DNA from: CAZPMT01 sp964587655
GTDB taxonomy: Bacteria > Hydrogenedentota > Hydrogenedentia > Hydrogenedentales > SLHB01
Reading direction: 5' to 3'
Assembly (NCBI GenBank): GCA_964587655.1
Contig: CAZPMT010000040.1
Location: 1-40,299, forward strand
DNA length: 40,299 nucleotides
Shown here: piece by piece, positions 38,960 through 40,299 of the stretch
Layout: each line of letters opens with the position of its first letter
Numbering within the stretch: position 1 is the first letter of the stretch
Notes under the pieces: model-generated
What the model saw: only the letters and a program-made list of their open reading frames with translations
Databases searched by the model: none
Told to the model about the DNA's origin: nothing
Position numbers and translations under genes: made by a program

Positions 38960-40148
38960 CTGGGTAATCGGATTGTTTGTGTGCTGCGCCGTTCTGTGGA
39001 CGGGATGGGCGGCTTCCCAAGACGCGATGCCCGAGAAGGGCGACGCTGGCGGAGACTGCTCGCCGTGCCACTCCAGCAAGAACCCGAGCAGAAACGACCT
39101 CTACACGCCGCGGTGCCTCCGCCACGGCAAGACGGACGCGGCAAAGCCCCAAAGCGACGCGGCGGCGCCGGATGTCTTTATCCTCGATCAGTTGTCCGAC
39201 ATCTACGTCCCGGTCGTGTTTCCGCACAAGCTCCACGCCTCGATGGAGAACATGTCGGAGGGCTGCGGCGTGTGTCATCATCACAGCGAGTCGGGCAAGA
39301 GCCAGCGGTGCCGGGAATGTCACTCTCCCGGGGCCAATGAGGAGAATCTCAGCCAACCCGGGCTTAAGGGGGCCTACCACCGCCAATGCCTGGGGTGTCA
39401 CCGCGAGTGGAGCCACGACACCAATTGCGTGGTATGTCACGCGAAACGGGACCCGCTGAAGAAATTCGAGCCGGTCGCGGGATCCGCGGACATAATGGGC
39501 CGGCTTCATCCAAACGTCGAGGTGCCCGTAAAGCGCGTGTATCAGACGGCCGCCATGGAAGAAGGGACGCTCGTGACGTTCCACCACAAGGAGCACGTGG
39601 AACTGTTCGGACACCGTTGCGTGGATTGCCACAAGAAGGAGAATTGCAGCCGCTGCCACGACACGTTGACGCCCGCCAAACATGAGCGCGAGGACCCGCA
39701 TGAGGACTGCACGAAGTGCCACGACGTCTCGGACAACTGCGGGGCGTGTCACATGAAGAGTGAGACCCAGGGTTTTGATCATGGCCGCCGCAGTTCGTTC
39801 ATGCTGAAGGCATACCATCAAGAAGTCTCCTGTCAGAAGTGTCACAAGAAAGCGGGCGCCTTCAAAGGACTCAACAAGGAATGTCAATCGTGTCACCCGG
39901 CGAGTTGGTTCCCCGCCGCGTTCGACCACGCTAAGACCGGGCTGGTCCTGGACAGCGACCATGCCGACACCGCGTGCAACGGCTGTCATCCGGTCGGGCT
40001 GGGCAATTCCTCCAGTTGCAGTTCGTGCCACGACGACAACCGTAAGTATCCTGAAAAGAGCCCCGGTAAGGGTAAGAAAGTGGCGTCTAACCAACAGACC
40101 CCCCAGCCCAATCCGCCCTCGCCCCAACCTGCCGCTCAGGTCCAATGA
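38892..40148 (+). CDS. Periplasmic multiheme c-type cytochrome with 13 CXXCH motifs
   Basis: The protein has 418 residues. AGAGGAA (38881-38887) supports ATG 38892; ATG 38898 is possible and ATG 38946 lacks a site. A signal peptide (residues about 19-45, MHCRSWVIGLFVCCAVLWTG) precedes the mature part. I count 13 heme c motifs: CSPCH, CGVCH, CRECH, CLGCH, CVVCH, CVDCH, CSRCH, CTKCH, CGACH, CQKCH, CQSCH, CNGCH, CSSCH. Histidines such as FPHKLHASM and FHHKEHVELFGH, ahead of the motifs, match class III cytochromes with bis-His heme ligation. With the ferredoxin and the NrfD-like protein it resembles HmcA-type complexes that carry electrons across the membrane. The tail is Gln/Pro-rich (QQTPQPNPPSPQPAAQVQ). 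Confidence 0.93.
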   Translation: MPMKPARHGNLFRFERIPMHCRSWVIGLFVCCAVLWTGWAASQDAMPEKGDAGGDCSPCHSSKNPSRNDLYTPRCLRHGKTDAAKPQSDAAAPDVFILDQLSDIYVPVVFPHKLHASMENMSEGCGVCHHHSESGKSQRCRECHSPGANEENLSQPGLKGAYHRQCLGCHREWSHDTNCVVCHAKRDPLKKFEPVAGSADIMGRLHPNVEVPVKRVYQTAAMEEGTLVTFHHKEHVELFGHRCVDCHKKENCSRCHDTLTPAKHEREDPHEDCTKCHDVSDNCGACHMKSETQGFDHGRRSSFMLKAYHQEVSCQKCHKKAGAFKGLNKECQSCHPASWFPAAFDHAKTGLVLDSDHADTACNGCHPVGLGNSSSCSSCHDDNRKYPEKSPGKGKKVASNQQTPQPNPPSPQPAAQVQ

Positions 40149-40152
40149 GCTA

Positions 40153-40190
40153 GAGATCTTGAATGCCTTACGTCTGAGATTCCAGATCTC
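40153..40190 (+). terminator. Possible terminator hairpin after the cytochrome gene
   Basis: GAGATCTTGAAT (40153-40164) and ATTCCAGATCTC (40179-40190) pair over 12 bp with one mismatch, around a 14-nt loop, 4 bp after the stop. No T-run follows, so Rho-independent function is uncertain. The rest of the window (40191-40299) shows no gene I can support. Confidence 0.45.
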
Positions 40191-40299
40191 CAAATACCGG
40201 TTCTTCCCGGATGCATCAGGCGCGCAATTCGGTTACGTTAGATACGGAGAGGTTGTGAAGAAATGCCGTCACAATACGCCCATTCACTCAGCGGCCCTG

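Noticed and set aside
38826..40193. Minus-strand open frame of about 455 codons opposite the cytochrome gene
   Set aside because: The plus strand has 13 regularly spaced heme motifs and a signal peptide; the antisense product is an artefact of few AT-rich stops.

Overview
The window looks like a chromosomal segment of a GC-rich, free-living, probably anaerobic or redox-versatile bacterium, with a gene style I associate with Planctomycetes, Hydrogenedentes and related deep lineages: beta-propeller glycosidases, very large secreted lipoproteins, NarL-type signalling and a multiheme cytochrome complex. The only universal marker is rpsT (ribosomal protein S20), so the phylum is a guess from gene style. 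No tRNA, rRNA or CRISPR array was recognised.

Layout. (1) 1-5.0 kb: carbohydrate genes (GH130/GH43-like propeller cut by the left edge, TPR protein, six-hairpin glycosidase-like protein, secreted propeller protein) with a 165-bp MITE-like element between the last two. (2) 5.2-6.0 kb: a MNT nucleotidyltransferase/HEPN pair. (3) 6.2-8.0 kb: nifS-nifU for Fe-S cluster assembly. (4) 8.4-19.8 kb: an inositol-type catabolic operon (iolD, iolA/mmsA, fucose-isomerase-like) split between iolD and iolA by about 6.5 kb of RHS cassettes. (5) 20-29 kb: an LRR lipoprotein and two giant BACON-repeat/VWA lipoproteins. (6) 29.2-33.8 kb: a split transketolase, an SCP2-like protein, and a secreted protein ending in a thioredoxin-like domain. 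(7) rpsT on the minus strand, convergent with the previous gene. (8) 34.3-40.1 kb: a NarX-like histidine kinase with a periplasmic CXXCH heme motif, a NarL-type regulator, then a TAT-exported ferredoxin, a NrfD/HybB membrane protein and a 13-CXXCH cytochrome c, which resemble an Hmc-type transmembrane redox complex.

The most unusual region is 10.3-16.95 kb. Three 5'-truncated RHS modules lie in tandem. Two end in different C-terminal domains (one hydrophobic, one with a HEAGH zinc-peptidase motif). Each of those is followed by a plausible immunity gene (a membrane protein, a lipoprotein). Each module is preceded by the same leader beginning AAGTAGGGACAGTAACC. The block is flanked by a 98-bp direct repeat that carries the RBS and first codons of iolA, so the downstream gene keeps its own start while a 32-codon stub remains upstream. 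I read this as a mobile or recombining array of toxin/immunity cassettes inserted in a metabolic operon.

A second window-wide signal is a 29-bp palindrome, CACAGTTTGTC-N7-GACAAACTGTG, present six times, always with a 7-nt spacer and always at gene edges. One copy lies in the signal-peptide coding region of a lipoprotein and one in the 3' end of the nrfD-like gene.
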